Positions 1-7,650 of a DNA stretch of 19,599 nt are shown in pieces; within the stretch, counting starts at the first letter, position 1, and every line of letters starts with the position of its first letter. The notes under the pieces were generated by a model. The model was not told where the DNA came from. It saw only the letters and a list, made by a program, of their open reading frames with translations, and did not search any database. Position numbers and translations under genes: made by a program. The DNA is from Euryarchaeota archaeon UBA36 (GTDB taxonomy: Archaea > Thermoplasmatota > Poseidoniia > Poseidoniales > Thalassarchaeaceae). The stretch spans positions 1 through 19,599 of the forward strand of contig DAJW01000143.1 of NCBI GenBank assembly GCA_002496485.1, written 5' to 3'.

Positions 1-957
1 ATTAGCAAGCATTTCTTTCTCTCTTTTTTTAACAAATTTAGATATTCTTTGTTCCATCTCTACCTCTCTTTCTAGAGCAAACTCCTGCTTTCTAAGGGAT
101 ATTGCAGCTTCCATGGTTCGCCTCTCTGAACTAAATCGTTTTTCCAATTCGGCTAAAGCGGCTCTTTCTGCCTCTTCTTCCAAACTTTTTGTTCTAGTTT
201 CAACATCGGATTTCATTTCTTTTTCCAAAGACAGTCTTTCTGATTCTAATTGTTTTTCTAGTTTGGATTCTTGTTTCTTCCTCATTTTAGCAATATTTTC
301 ACGCATCTGAATTTCCTTATCTATTCGAAAAGTATCTATTTTTCTATTTATCGTCGTTTCCATGGATTCGCGTAAATCCATTTCCACTCTTCTCTCCATT
401 CTTTCTATGCTTTGTGCGGATTCGAGTCCCAATCGCTCTTCAAGAAATGCTCGTCTTCTAGAAAATTCTAATTCCATTTCTTCTTCTAGTCTCTCTTTAA
501 TCTTAGATGAATGAGCTTCAAGCCTTCTATCTCTTTCTAAATCAAGCTGTTCTCTTAGTCTATTTTCTTCCCTTCTAAGTCTGTGGAGCATTTCTTCTCT
601 AAGTAGTCTTTCTTCTCTTTCTAAGGATTCTTTTTCAAGTCTTTCCAAATCATCTTCCAATTCATCTCTTAAATCGGCTTCAATTTGTTGTAACTGTTCT
701 TCGAATAAAATTTCATTTGCTTTTCTCATAGCTCCATGCATTCCAGAAACCCTTTCTGTCATTTCAGCTATACGAATACGTCGCTCTCTTCTAATTCCTG
801 ATCTTAATTTAGACTCTTCATTCAGTCTATCTCTTGCTCTATTTACGGAATTAATCGTATTGGATACAGAAAGTGCATGTTGTGCACGAATTGATTCTAA
901 TTCATCACTAATATCTGAATCATCAGTACCTGTTGGCTTGCTATCACTCACTCCCAT
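1..957 (-). CDS. Charged coiled-coil protein, C-terminus cut by window edge
   Basis: The reading frame is open for 319 codons from the ATG at 957 to base 1 with no stop, so the C-terminus lies outside the window. After an acidic, Ser/Asp-rich N-terminus of about 30 residues, nearly the whole protein is Glu/Arg/Lys/Leu-rich with heptad-like spacing and almost no Pro or Gly, as expected of a very long alpha-helical coiled coil. There is no signal peptide, membrane segment, Walker motif or cysteine motif in the visible part. I cannot name a family. It may be structural, or a rod attached to a domain beyond the edge. A GTG two codons after the ATG is an alternative start. It lies 91 bases downstream of the zinc-ribbon gene on the same strand, so co-transcription is possible but unproven. 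Confidence 0.8.
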   Translation of the reverse strand, partial: MGVSDSKPTGTDDSDISDELESIRAQHALSVSNTINSVNRARDRLNEESKLRSGIRRERRIRIAEMTERVSGMHGAMRKANEILFEEQLQQIEADLRDELEDDLERLEKESLEREERLLREEMLHRLRREENRLREQLDLERDRRLEAHSSKIKERLEEEMELEFSRRRAFLEERLGLESAQSIERMERRVEMDLRESMETTINRKIDTFRIDKEIQMRENIAKMRKKQESKLEKQLESERLSLEKEMKSDVETRTKSLEEEAERAALAELEKRFSSERRTMEAAISLRKQEFALEREVEMEQRISKFVKKREKEMLAN

Positions 958-1002
958 CCCCAACCGTGACGACAGTTATGTCCTATTTGACTACGCAGGG
1001 CG

Positions 1003-1019
1003 GAAAAAGGAATAAAAGA
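1003..1019 (-). terminator. T-rich tract after the zinc-ribbon gene
   Basis: Read on the minus strand, this tract has a TTTTATT run followed by TTTTT just downstream of the zinc-ribbon stop codon. Archaeal transcription often ends at such T-rich stretches without a hairpin. The same AT-rich element could instead be a TATA-like box for the coiled-coil gene that starts at 957, so the assignment is weak. Confidence 0.3.
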
Positions 1020-1048
1020 TAGTTTTTTGATGGTTTAAGAGTTAATCA

Positions 1049-1438
1049 CTAGAATGTGACATTGAAAGAATTCGTACATCCTGGACATGTCAATTCTCTT
1101 TTTCCTGGCCTAGGTCTAATCCTCAGGCCACTTTCGCAACTAGGGCACTCAATTTCTACCTTTACAATTTTTCTAGTTAGATTGAATTTTTGTGAACAAG
1201 ATTCGCAGGATAGTTCTACTGGTCTCTTTTGTGTTCCTGCGACTACAATTGTAGCACAGTGAGGGCATTGAACAGATTCTGATTTTAATGCTTCAACCGT
1301 TGGTTCATGAGTCACTTTACATATTGCCCCACAAATTTCACATTCAATCTCTCCCAATCCCTGTGGCAGCATATGATTACAATTTATACATTCGACTAGT
1401 GGCGGTGCATATTTTGATTCGATATCCGGGGACGACAC
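1049..1438 (-). CDS. Small protein with three zinc-ribbon-like Cys4 units
   Basis: A 129-residue protein starting at a GTG. It contains six Cys-x2-Cys knuckles (CINC, CEIC, CPHC, CESC, CPSC, CPGC) spaced so that they pair into three Cys4 zinc-ribbon or rubredoxin-knuckle units. The units are joined by short beta-rich linkers and nothing else is attached. No signal peptide or membrane segment is visible, so it should be cytoplasmic. It starts 26 bases after the stop of the metal-transporting ATPase on the same strand, which suggests an operon and a possible role in metal binding or buffering. That role is inferred from context only; zinc ribbons equally mediate nucleic-acid or protein contacts. 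No Shine-Dalgarno precedes the GTG, but no better in-frame start is present before the first knuckle. Confidence 0.85.
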   Translation of the reverse strand: MSSPDIESKYAPPLVECINCNHMLPQGLGEIECEICGAICKVTHEPTVEALKSESVQCPHCATIVVAGTQKRPVELSCESCSQKFNLTRKIVKVEIECPSCESGLRIRPRPGKRELTCPGCTNSFNVTF

Positions 1439-1464
1439 TATTTGTTCGAAAGGACTTCAGTTAA

Positions 1465-4068
1465 TCAAGAGGTCGTAGTTTTGTCTAGTTTTTCTTTACC
1501 GAATAAAATATTAAAAATAATTATTAATTCTGTAAATAAGTCCCTGAATAACTCAATAAAGGTAGAAAATCTTGGTGAATCGGAACCCGAAACCCACATT
1601 CCATTGATTATAATAATTATTGCACTGGCCTCATGTAATGCTATTCCTGCTGCTAGATTTAGTTCAAAACCACTTAATACTGTTAATACTAAAACACAAG
1701 TTACAAGAACAGAAATCATAATATTGACATATACGACTTTCTTTGTTCGCTTTGACAATTCAACTAATTTTGAAAGTATACGCGGATCTTGTCCAGGAAT
1801 CAAGATATCTGCTGCATCCATATTTACTTGTTCTCCACTACCCATTGCTACTCCAATATCTGCTGCTGCTAGTGCTCCAGCATCATTAAACCCATCACCA
1901 ACCATAAGAGTAGGGATATCAGCTGATTTTTTTGATACGTAAATAGCCTTTTGCTCTGGATTTATGTTACCTTTACAAATTGAGGGTTTGATATCTACAG
2001 TTTTAGCAAATTCTTCAACACTAGCTTGTTCATCCCCACTCAATATTTCCACTTGAATGCCTTGAGATTGAAGAGTTTCCAGAGTTTCTTTTACTCCTTC
2101 CCTTGCATCATCGTGGGAAAATTCGAATGTTGCTACTGCTTCCCCATCAATAGCTAAAACACTAGCACCCTTTCCAGCCTTTTTTGTTGATTTTAATGAT
2201 TGGTTGATAATTCTTGGAAATTTAATTCCAAGTGATTTTAACCAATCAGCCCTACCTAATACTACCTGTTTAGTTCCATATTTTCCCGATACTCCGGCAT
2301 TACCATCCGAGATAGAAGAAATTTTTGATGGTTTTAGATTTCTTTTACTTGTTTCATCAAGAATTGTTCTGGCATAAGGGTGATTAGAACGAATTTCGAG
2401 TCCAGATGAAAGTTGCAATATCTTCTGCTCATCTACCCCTTGCACCATTGTTATACCTGAAATGGTCGGAATTCCGCTGGTTAATGTGCCAGTTTTATCA
2501 AGAATTGCTAGCTTTATCTCTGCTGCTGATTCTAATATATCTCCACCTCTAGCAATTAAACCAAGACTAGAAGCGGTAGATAGTGCGGCAGCATGAGGGA
2601 CTGGTGATGCCAAGAGTAGGGAACATGGACATGAAACTACCCACAAAAGTAATGTGGTCAGTATCGCTTGTTCCGTGGATGAAGTAAATAGAATACTAAT
2701 TACAGGCGCAAGCAATAATACAATTGGGGTCCAATATGCAGTAAAGTTCTCGATTATACTCTGAGTCTTGGTCGGTTTCTCTTTGTAATGTCTGACAAGT
2801 TCTACTATACTGGATAATCTAGTTTCACTTCCAGTAGCTTGTGATTTGATAATTAATGGACCTCTGACTAAAACTAATCCAGCTTCAACCAAATCTCCTT
2901 CCTTCACAGGTATGGGAATCGGCTCACCAGTCAAAGGAGCCCTGTTAATTGCTCCCGTGCCTTCTATTATTTCACCATCAACAGGAATTTTTTCTCCAGA
3001 TCTCACTTCCACTAATTCACCAATTTCTAAAGCCTCTATTGGAATCATATCCTCGTCTTGACAATAAATCCTTCCTAAATCAGAATTTGATTGAGAAATA
3101 TTTAGAGATTTATGATTTATTTTCATTTCTCCAGATTTAACTACCACTCTGGCATTTCTAGGAATTCTATCTAGCCCTCCCTGCATTGATTCTCTAGCTC
3201 TAATCAATGCTCGATTTTCTAGATGTGAAGAAAATGCGACCAGAGTTACTACCATTAATGCTTCAATCCACTCGTTTAGTAGGATAGCCCCCAATACCGC
3301 GAATGAAGTAAGTACTTGGAAGCCAATAATTCTATTCTTTAGTCCTGAGTATGCTTCTAGGAACATCGAATATCCAGCAAAAATAATGCCCACTAGGCCT
3401 AATATTGAAGATATGAAGCTTGGAATTGAATCTATTGAATCAAATAATAAAATAATAAAAATTATTGGAATTGTTAATGTAGCTGAGAGAAGTTGAATTT
3501 GATCTTGTCTAAACTTTGATTCTTCTGAAATCATTGTCTCGAAATTAGAACCAAATATTTTCGACAGCCCATCTTCAGAAGATTTTCTTAATTCCAAATC
3601 CTTAATCCATAATTTCTTTATCTCTATTTTATTATCAGATAACTTAACATCTAAAATACCAGGAATACCTAGAATCCATTCTTTCAGTGATTTATTTGTA
3701 ATATTATGAATTGAGGTTAGTTTTTTTGGGTTCGACCCTACTATTCTTTGCCAAACAGCCACCGACTGATGTCCTAGACTTTCTAAAACAGATGATGTTC
3801 TGGAAATATTGCCTTTAGAAATGTCTTGTACAATTGATACTGTACCTTCGGAAACTGAAATATTGCATTGTTTTATGCCCGGAAGTCGTGATATAGCCTT
3901 TTTTGCCTTCATAGCACAGTCGGGACAGTCCATACCTAGAATCTGCCAATCGAATTCATAACTTCCATCATAAGAAATATTGATATCGCTATTGGAGCTA
4001 TTTTCTTCTGGATTAAGAATATCCTGATCATCACTGATGACAAGATACTCGTCGGAGTCTTTATCCAC
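1465..4068 (-). CDS. Heavy-metal-transporting P1B-type ATPase
   Basis: An 867-residue membrane pump that uses ATP to move a soft or transition metal ion across the cytoplasmic membrane. An N-terminal heavy-metal-associated domain carries GMDCPDC (Cys48, Cys51). A second, Cys-less HMA-like repeat follows at about 118-152. Membrane helices lie at about 192-210, 218-237, 251-282 and 445-490, with two more at about 780-825. The core motifs are intact: actuator TGE (380-382), CPC in the ion-path helix (480-482), phosphorylation site DKTGTLT (Asp524), SNHP (561-564) and GDGFND (724-729). The CPC helix continues SPV rather than ATP, and the last helix carries HEAS (812-815), so the metal cannot be assigned. 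The start is a GTG with no Shine-Dalgarno but a TATA-like CATATT about 28 bases upstream, consistent with a leaderless mRNA. The zinc-ribbon gene follows 26 bases downstream. Confidence 0.95.
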   Translation of the reverse strand: MDKDSDEYLVISDDQDILNPEENSSNSDINISYDGSYEFDWQILGMDCPDCAMKAKKAISRLPGIKQCNISVSEGTVSIVQDISKGNISRTSSVLESLGHQSVAVWQRIVGSNPKKLTSIHNITNKSLKEWILGIPGILDVKLSDNKIEIKKLWIKDLELRKSSEDGLSKIFGSNFETMISEESKFRQDQIQLLSATLTIPIIFIILLFDSIDSIPSFISSILGLVGIIFAGYSMFLEAYSGLKNRIIGFQVLTSFAVLGAILLNEWIEALMVVTLVAFSSHLENRALIRARESMQGGLDRIPRNARVVVKSGEMKINHKSLNISQSNSDLGRIYCQDEDMIPIEALEIGELVEVRSGEKIPVDGEIIEGTGAINRAPLTGEPIPIPVKEGDLVEAGLVLVRGPLIIKSQATGSETRLSSIVELVRHYKEKPTKTQSIIENFTAYWTPIVLLLAPVISILFTSSTEQAILTTLLLWVVSCPCSLLLASPVPHAAALSTASSLGLIARGGDILESAAEIKLAILDKTGTLTSGIPTISGITMVQGVDEQKILQLSSGLEIRSNHPYARTILDETSKRNLKPSKISSISDGNAGVSGKYGTKQVVLGRADWLKSLGIKFPRIINQSLKSTKKAGKGASVLAIDGEAVATFEFSHDDAREGVKETLETLQSQGIQVEILSGDEQASVEEFAKTVDIKPSICKGNINPEQKAIYVSKKSADIPTLMVGDGFNDAGALAAADIGVAMGSGEQVNMDAADILIPGQDPRILSKLVELSKRTKKVVYVNIMISVLVTCVLVLTVLSGFELNLAAGIALHEASAIIIIINGMWVSGSDSPRFSTFIELFRDLFTELIIIFNILFGKEKLDKTTTS

Positions 4069-4149
4069 AATATTCCCAATTCATCGTCATGCTTGAATAT
4101 GATGCTTGACAATCGGTGCAATCATGAGCAATGGACGATTCGTAATATC

Positions 4150-4869
4150 ATGGTAGACTTGCCGGATATCAAAGAATTTGATATGCTTGTATTTGATGTA
4201 GATGGAACTTTACTTGATTTTCAGGGATTTCATGACGAGCTAGTCTACCTTGCTAGAAAGGTTGATTCCGAGATAATGACAATTTCATTGGCATCCGGTA
4301 GGACATTACCAAATATCACTCCAATAAAACAATCATTAGGAATCTCAGGTTTTATTGTGGCTGAAAATGGTGGAATAATTTGGGATAGTGATCAAGGCAG
4401 AGATATTGTCTCTCTTTCTGATGGTTTAAGGGCCAAAGAAGCCGCAAAATGGCTCTCAACTAAAATTGATAATTTGGACCCTAGAGGTATAGAATCTAAT
4501 TTATGGAGGACAACAGAATGGTGTCTCAAAGAGACTCAACACTGGGAAGAAATAAGAGATATTCTGGCACAAAGTGAATGGAAGGATTTAGATGTTGTTT
4601 CGACAGGTTTTGCTGTACATATCGCAGATCCTAGTATAAACAAAAGAAAGGGTCTAGAGATTGCTCTAGAGCAAAGAAAAATTGATCCTCGAAGAATCAT
4701 AGCATGTGGAGATGCAGACAATGATGTTCCTATGTTTGATCTAGCTGGATTAGCGGTTGCAGTTAATGATGAATCGGGAGAAGTTAAAAATTCTGCTGAT
4801 ATAATTACCAACAAAAGAGGTAAGAATGGTGCTGTAGAATTACTAAAAGCGATTTTAGAAAATTACTGA
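4150..4869 (+). CDS. HAD-superfamily phosphatase, archaeal phosphoglycolate phosphatase-like
   Basis: A 239-residue HAD phosphatase. Motif I is FDVDGTL (nucleophile Asp16, general acid Asp18), motif II is the Ser of LASGR (about 49), a conserved Lys pair sits in the NKRKG segment (about 165-167), and motif IV is GDADND (187-192). The AENGG segment after motif II and the alpha/beta cap between motifs II and III are typical of the HAD-IIB group, which includes archaeal phosphoglycolate phosphatase and Cof-like sugar phosphatases. Phosphoglycolate salvage is the best single guess, but another sugar-phosphate substrate is possible. The ATG at 4150 was chosen because it places motif I at the usual distance from the N-terminus. 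In-frame ATGs at 4099 and 4102 would add 16-17 residues unlike the family. It diverges from the metal ATPase and its stop abuts a tRNA gene. Confidence 0.85.
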   Translation: MVDLPDIKEFDMLVFDVDGTLLDFQGFHDELVYLARKVDSEIMTISLASGRTLPNITPIKQSLGISGFIVAENGGIIWDSDQGRDIVSLSDGLRAKEAAKWLSTKIDNLDPRGIESNLWRTTEWCLKETQHWEEIRDILAQSEWKDLDVVSTGFAVHIADPSINKRKGLEIALEQRKIDPRRIIACGDADNDVPMFDLAGLAVAVNDESGEVKNSADIITNKRGKNGAVELLKAILENY

Positions 4870-4954
4870 TGGTGCAGGCAGCAGGATTCGAACCTGCGAA
4901 GCTCTACGCAGAGGATCTTGAGCCCTCCCCCTTTGACCACTCGGGTACACCTGC
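4870..4954 (-). tRNA. tRNA-Leu (CAA anticodon), CCA encoded
   Basis: Read on the minus strand from 4954, a complete class II tRNA folds. The acceptor GCAGGTG pairs with TGCCTGC, with two G-T wobbles. The D arm is CCC/GGG around a GAGTGG-type loop. The anticodon stem GAGGG/TCCTC encloses the loop CTCAAGA, giving anticodon CAA, which reads UUG leucine codons. A longer variable region of about 13 bases is followed by the T arm GCAGG-TTCGAAT-CCTGC. The discriminator is A, followed by an encoded CCA at 4872-4870. No intron is seen. The CCA end directly abuts the stop codon of the convergent HAD gene. Confidence 0.95.
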
Positions 4955-5062
4955 AAAACTCCGAATAGGTTACCATTCTTGATGTTCACCATTATGATTA
5001 TGAAAAAGTTCGATGGAATTGTTGATGTATCGCCTTCGTTCACTGGTACCTAGGTTGCTCAC

Positions 5063-5926
5063 ATGGATGATGGTGCGATAATTACGAGGCTGCAAAAAAA
5101 TCAACTTATTTCTGTTGAAAAATCACTGTATGAGTTGACTAGGAAACAAAGAATACAGGCGTTTCCTGTTGATTTACCTTTTGAGAATTTTTGGTCAAAA
5201 GTTGGACAATTACTACAACAATTGGAAGTGGAGCTTTCTGAAACAATCGGAAAAGAGGGGATGACGGCAAAGGCGCAGTTACAGTCAAAAAGATTGAGTA
5301 CAGTTAGAACTAGAATTAGTGATCTTACAAGGATGAGATTAAATGCATTTGCTCAACATGGAATTCTTGCACATCTTATTTCAAATTCTAAGATTGAAGG
5401 TGTTTCGGGTGGAATGTTAAAGACGATTAATTGGGAGAAACAAGACTCTGCGGAAAGAGCTTTTTATTTGGATATTAAACAGAATATTGAAAAATACAAG
5501 AAGCAAGTAACATGGAAGGGATTATTAGGAATTGTAGATAAAAAGGGGGGAAGTGATGAGATTTCTGATCTTCACAAACCTCTTGATGTATTTACAGATA
5601 CTGATATTAAACTGGAAGTTACGAGTACTGTTAGCGAAAAATCTACTAATGTAGCATGGGAAGAGCCGGAGTTTGATGAGGAAGATAGGATTAGGGAAAT
5701 CGAGGCATTCCCTGAATTTGCTTCATCTGAGGCAGAATCATCTTCCAAAGGTGAAATCTTAGAATTGAAAGATGATTTGGTTACTATTAAAATTTTGAAA
5801 GATATTTCAGATCCAATAATTACTGCGGAAGGCGAGGAGATAAATTTTCAGGCGGGAGATACTGGTACTATTTCCTCTTTAATTGCCGAAACACTAATTG
5901 CAGCTGGAATTGCAGAAAGATCATAA
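5063..5926 (+). CDS. Archaeal GINS subunit (Gins51/Gins15 type)
   Basis: A 287-residue protein recognised as an archaeal GINS component, part of the CMG-like replicative helicase complex that links MCM with GAN/Cdc45 and polymerase-primase. An alpha-helical A domain at about 10-160 includes the RTRISDLTRMRLNAF stretch typical of the GINS core. An acidic, low-complexity linker follows at about 175-230. The C-terminal B domain at about 230-287 has the VTIKILKDI strand and a Gly-Asp turn (AGDTG), ending in a helix with LIAAGIAE. The A-then-B order is that of the Gins51 (Sld5/Psf1-like) branch. The ATG at 5063 is the first start after the tRNA promoter region, and no clear Shine-Dalgarno precedes it. 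The peptidase gene follows 27 bases downstream and is probably co-transcribed. Confidence 0.8.
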   Translation: MDDGAIITRLQKNQLISVEKSLYELTRKQRIQAFPVDLPFENFWSKVGQLLQQLEVELSETIGKEGMTAKAQLQSKRLSTVRTRISDLTRMRLNAFAQHGILAHLISNSKIEGVSGGMLKTINWEKQDSAERAFYLDIKQNIEKYKKQVTWKGLLGIVDKKGGSDEISDLHKPLDVFTDTDIKLEVTSTVSEKSTNVAWEEPEFDEEDRIREIEAFPEFASSEAESSSKGEILELKDDLVTIKILKDISDPIITAEGEEINFQAGDTGTISSLIAETLIAAGIAERS

Positions 5927-5944
5927 AATTAATGAATAAAATTA

Positions 5945-5949
5945 GGTGA
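5945..5949 (+). promoter_or_regulatory. Shine-Dalgarno GGTGA of the peptidase gene
   Basis: GGTGA complements the TCACC of the archaeal 16S rRNA 3' end and lies four bases before the ATG at 5954. This fixes that start. Confidence 0.75.
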
Positions 5950-5953
5950 AAAA

Positions 5954-7318
5954 ATGACTGGTCAAATAACAGAAAAACAAATTGCACAATACCGAAAAGA
6001 GTTTGATTCGGATGATTTCGCAAAAGTAGCGCAGAACGCAGTGAGTAACTCGGATTTAAGCGCGCTTTCTCTTAGTAGAGAAATAGTTCAAAATATGGAT
6101 TTTTCTTTCAGTGTTAAGTTAGACGATTGGTCTGTTACAAATCAAAAAAGAAGTGGAAGATGCTGGTTATTCGCCACTTTGAATTTATTCAGAGTGGGCG
6201 CAATGAGGAAAATGAATCTAAAGGAGTTTGAATTTAGTCAGGCACATATTCACTTCTGGGATAAATTTGAGCGTTCGAATCATTTTTTGGAAACTATGAT
6301 TGAAACATCAGATAGGCCATATGATGACAGGACCATACACTTCCTTCTAAGTGACCCCATAGGAGATGGAGGTCAATGGAATATGGCTATGAATCTAGTT
6401 AGAAAGCATGGATTAGTCCCGAAATCTGCATATCCTGAGTCATTTAGTAGTAGTAACACTAGATGGATGAATATGATTCTAAAAGATATACTTAGAACTA
6501 CTGCTAGTGAGCTAAGAGGATTGGTAGATAGTGGCGTAAAAGATAGTGAAATTCGTAATCATAAAGAAAGGAGAATGTCAGATATTTGGCGAATATTATG
6601 TATTCACTTAGGAACTCCACCTGAAAAATTTGATTGGCAGTGGAGAGATAAGGATAATGAATTTCATAGAAGAGGTGAAATGACGCCGCAAGATTTTGCT
6701 AAAGAATACGTGGATATAGAATGGGAAGATTATGTGTGTATTGTAAATGATCCAAGAAATGAATATTACAGAACTTATACTGTAGATTACCTGCAAAATG
6801 TTTCAGGTGGACCTCCTGTTGTTTATCTTAATGTTCCATCTAATGAAATGAAATCAATTACTCAGAAATTACTACAAGATGGGGTTCCAGTTTGGATGGG
6901 TTGCGATGTAGGTAAGCAAATGGAAAGAAAAAGAGGCCTATGGGATGCAAATCTATTCGATTTCGAGAAGATATATAAAATTGAATTTGGCATGAATAAG
7001 GAAAATAGATTGAAGTATGGACAAACTATGATGACACATGCTATGCTTTTTACTGGAGTTGACATTGTAGATGGAAAGCCAAGAAGATGGAGGGTTGAGA
7101 ACTCTTGGGGTTCTGAACAGAGTGGAGAAAAGGGCTTTTACACCATGAATGATAGTTGGTATGATGAATATATGTTTGAGATTGCTTCGCCAAAAAGTCA
7201 TCTAACCGAAGAAATGTTAGCTGGATTGGAAAATGAGCCGATTTTACTTCCAGCATGGGATCCAATGGGTTCATTGGCTAGAAAAGAAGCATTTAATCAA
7301 ATTAGCCCATGTTTCTGA
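5954..7318 (+). CDS. pepC: Bleomycin hydrolase / aminopeptidase C family cysteine peptidase
   Basis: A 454-residue papain-fold (C1B) peptidase that removes N-terminal residues from peptides in the cytoplasm; no signal peptide is present. The catalytic set is intact: Gln64 and Cys70 in the NQKRSGRCW motif, His362 in THAMLFTG, and Asn383 in VENSWG. The family-specific insert between the two catalytic halves is present, and the length is close to the roughly 435-455 residues usual for PepC and Gal6. The family's conserved PAWDPMGSLA tail is at 433-442, but the protein continues for 12 more residues, whereas PepC-type enzymes normally end at or within a few residues of this motif and use that terminus inside the active-site cleft. 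The gene follows the GINS gene by 27 bases and overlaps the convergent uS10 gene by 17 bases. Confidence 0.92.
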   Translation: MTGQITEKQIAQYRKEFDSDDFAKVAQNAVSNSDLSALSLSREIVQNMDFSFSVKLDDWSVTNQKRSGRCWLFATLNLFRVGAMRKMNLKEFEFSQAHIHFWDKFERSNHFLETMIETSDRPYDDRTIHFLLSDPIGDGGQWNMAMNLVRKHGLVPKSAYPESFSSSNTRWMNMILKDILRTTASELRGLVDSGVKDSEIRNHKERRMSDIWRILCIHLGTPPEKFDWQWRDKDNEFHRRGEMTPQDFAKEYVDIEWEDYVCIVNDPRNEYYRTYTVDYLQNVSGGPPVVYLNVPSNEMKSITQKLLQDGVPVWMGCDVGKQMERKRGLWDANLFDFEKIYKIEFGMNKENRLKYGQTMMTHAMLFTGVDIVDGKPRRWRVENSWGSEQSGEKGFYTMNDSWYDEYMFEIASPKSHLTEEMLAGLENEPILLPAWDPMGSLARKEAFNQISPCF

Positions 7319-7631
7319 GCGAAAGTTCTATTGTAACAGAATCTGGAATTGGTATACGGAGAACTTTTCGTAATGATCTTTCATCTTTTGCAGAATTAGT
7401 AACTAATTCCAATAATCTCTTGTGAACGCGCATTTCCCATCTATCCCATGTTTCGGACCCTTCTCCATCAGGACTTTTACGACAGGGTACAACTATTCTT
7501 CTGGTAGGAAGTGGAATCGGCCCTCTAAGCTTTACACCGGTCTCATCAGATATGGACTTTATTTGTGTACATACTAAATCTACATCAGAATGATTCTCGC
7601 CGGTCAACTTTATTGTCGTGACTACCGGCAT
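7302..7631 (-). CDS. rps10: Small-subunit ribosomal protein uS10
   Basis: A 109-residue uS10, a component of the 30S head. Recognisable segments are TTIKLTG at the start, the GVKLRGPIPLPTRR loop that contacts 16S rRNA, and the VHKRLLEL helix, followed by the final IPIPDSVTIEL strand. The frame is open for 12 codons further upstream, to 7667 and into the aEF1A coding region, but the ATG at 7631 is preferred: GGTGA lies five bases before it and it matches the family's usual N-terminus. It starts 19 bases after the aEF1A stop, the conserved archaeal aEF1A-uS10 arrangement, so the two are almost certainly one transcript. Its last 17 bases overlap the end of the peptidase gene on the other strand. 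Confidence 0.96.
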   Translation of the reverse strand: MPVVTTIKLTGENHSDVDLVCTQIKSISDETGVKLRGPIPLPTRRIVVPCRKSPDGEGSETWDRWEMRVHKRLLELVTNSAKDERSLRKVLRIPIPDSVTIELSLRNMG

Positions 7632-7636
7632 TGATG

Positions 7637-7641
7637 TCACC
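7637..7641 (-). promoter_or_regulatory. Shine-Dalgarno GGTGA of rps10
   Basis: On the minus strand, GGTGA sits five bases before the ATG at 7631, inside the gap after the aEF1A stop. It decides the uS10 start in favour of the shorter reading. Confidence 0.75.
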
Positions 7642-7650
7642 AATTTTAGA

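Noticed and set aside
113..310. 65-residue Ser/Phe-rich open frame on plus
   Set aside because: It is the antisense of the Glu/Lys-rich coiled-coil gene; Glu and Arg/Lys codons read backwards give Ser, Phe and Leu.
1442..1942. 166-residue open frame on plus
   Set aside because: It lies antisense to the conserved C-terminal part of the metal ATPase, and its composition (Ile/Ser/Thr-rich) is the complement of membrane-helix codons. No family resemblance.
4870..4954. tRNA as an active integration site
   Set aside because: No integrase and no second copy of the tRNA 3' end was found in the window; the neighbours on both sides are ordinary chromosomal genes.
4855..5043. 62-residue open frame on minus
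   Set aside because: It reads through the complete tRNA-Leu gene, so it cannot be a normal protein gene.
5954..7318. Antibiotic (bleomycin) resistance determinant
   Set aside because: Bleomycin hydrolase is a family name; the protein is a general intracellular aminopeptidase and nothing in the context suggests a resistance cassette.
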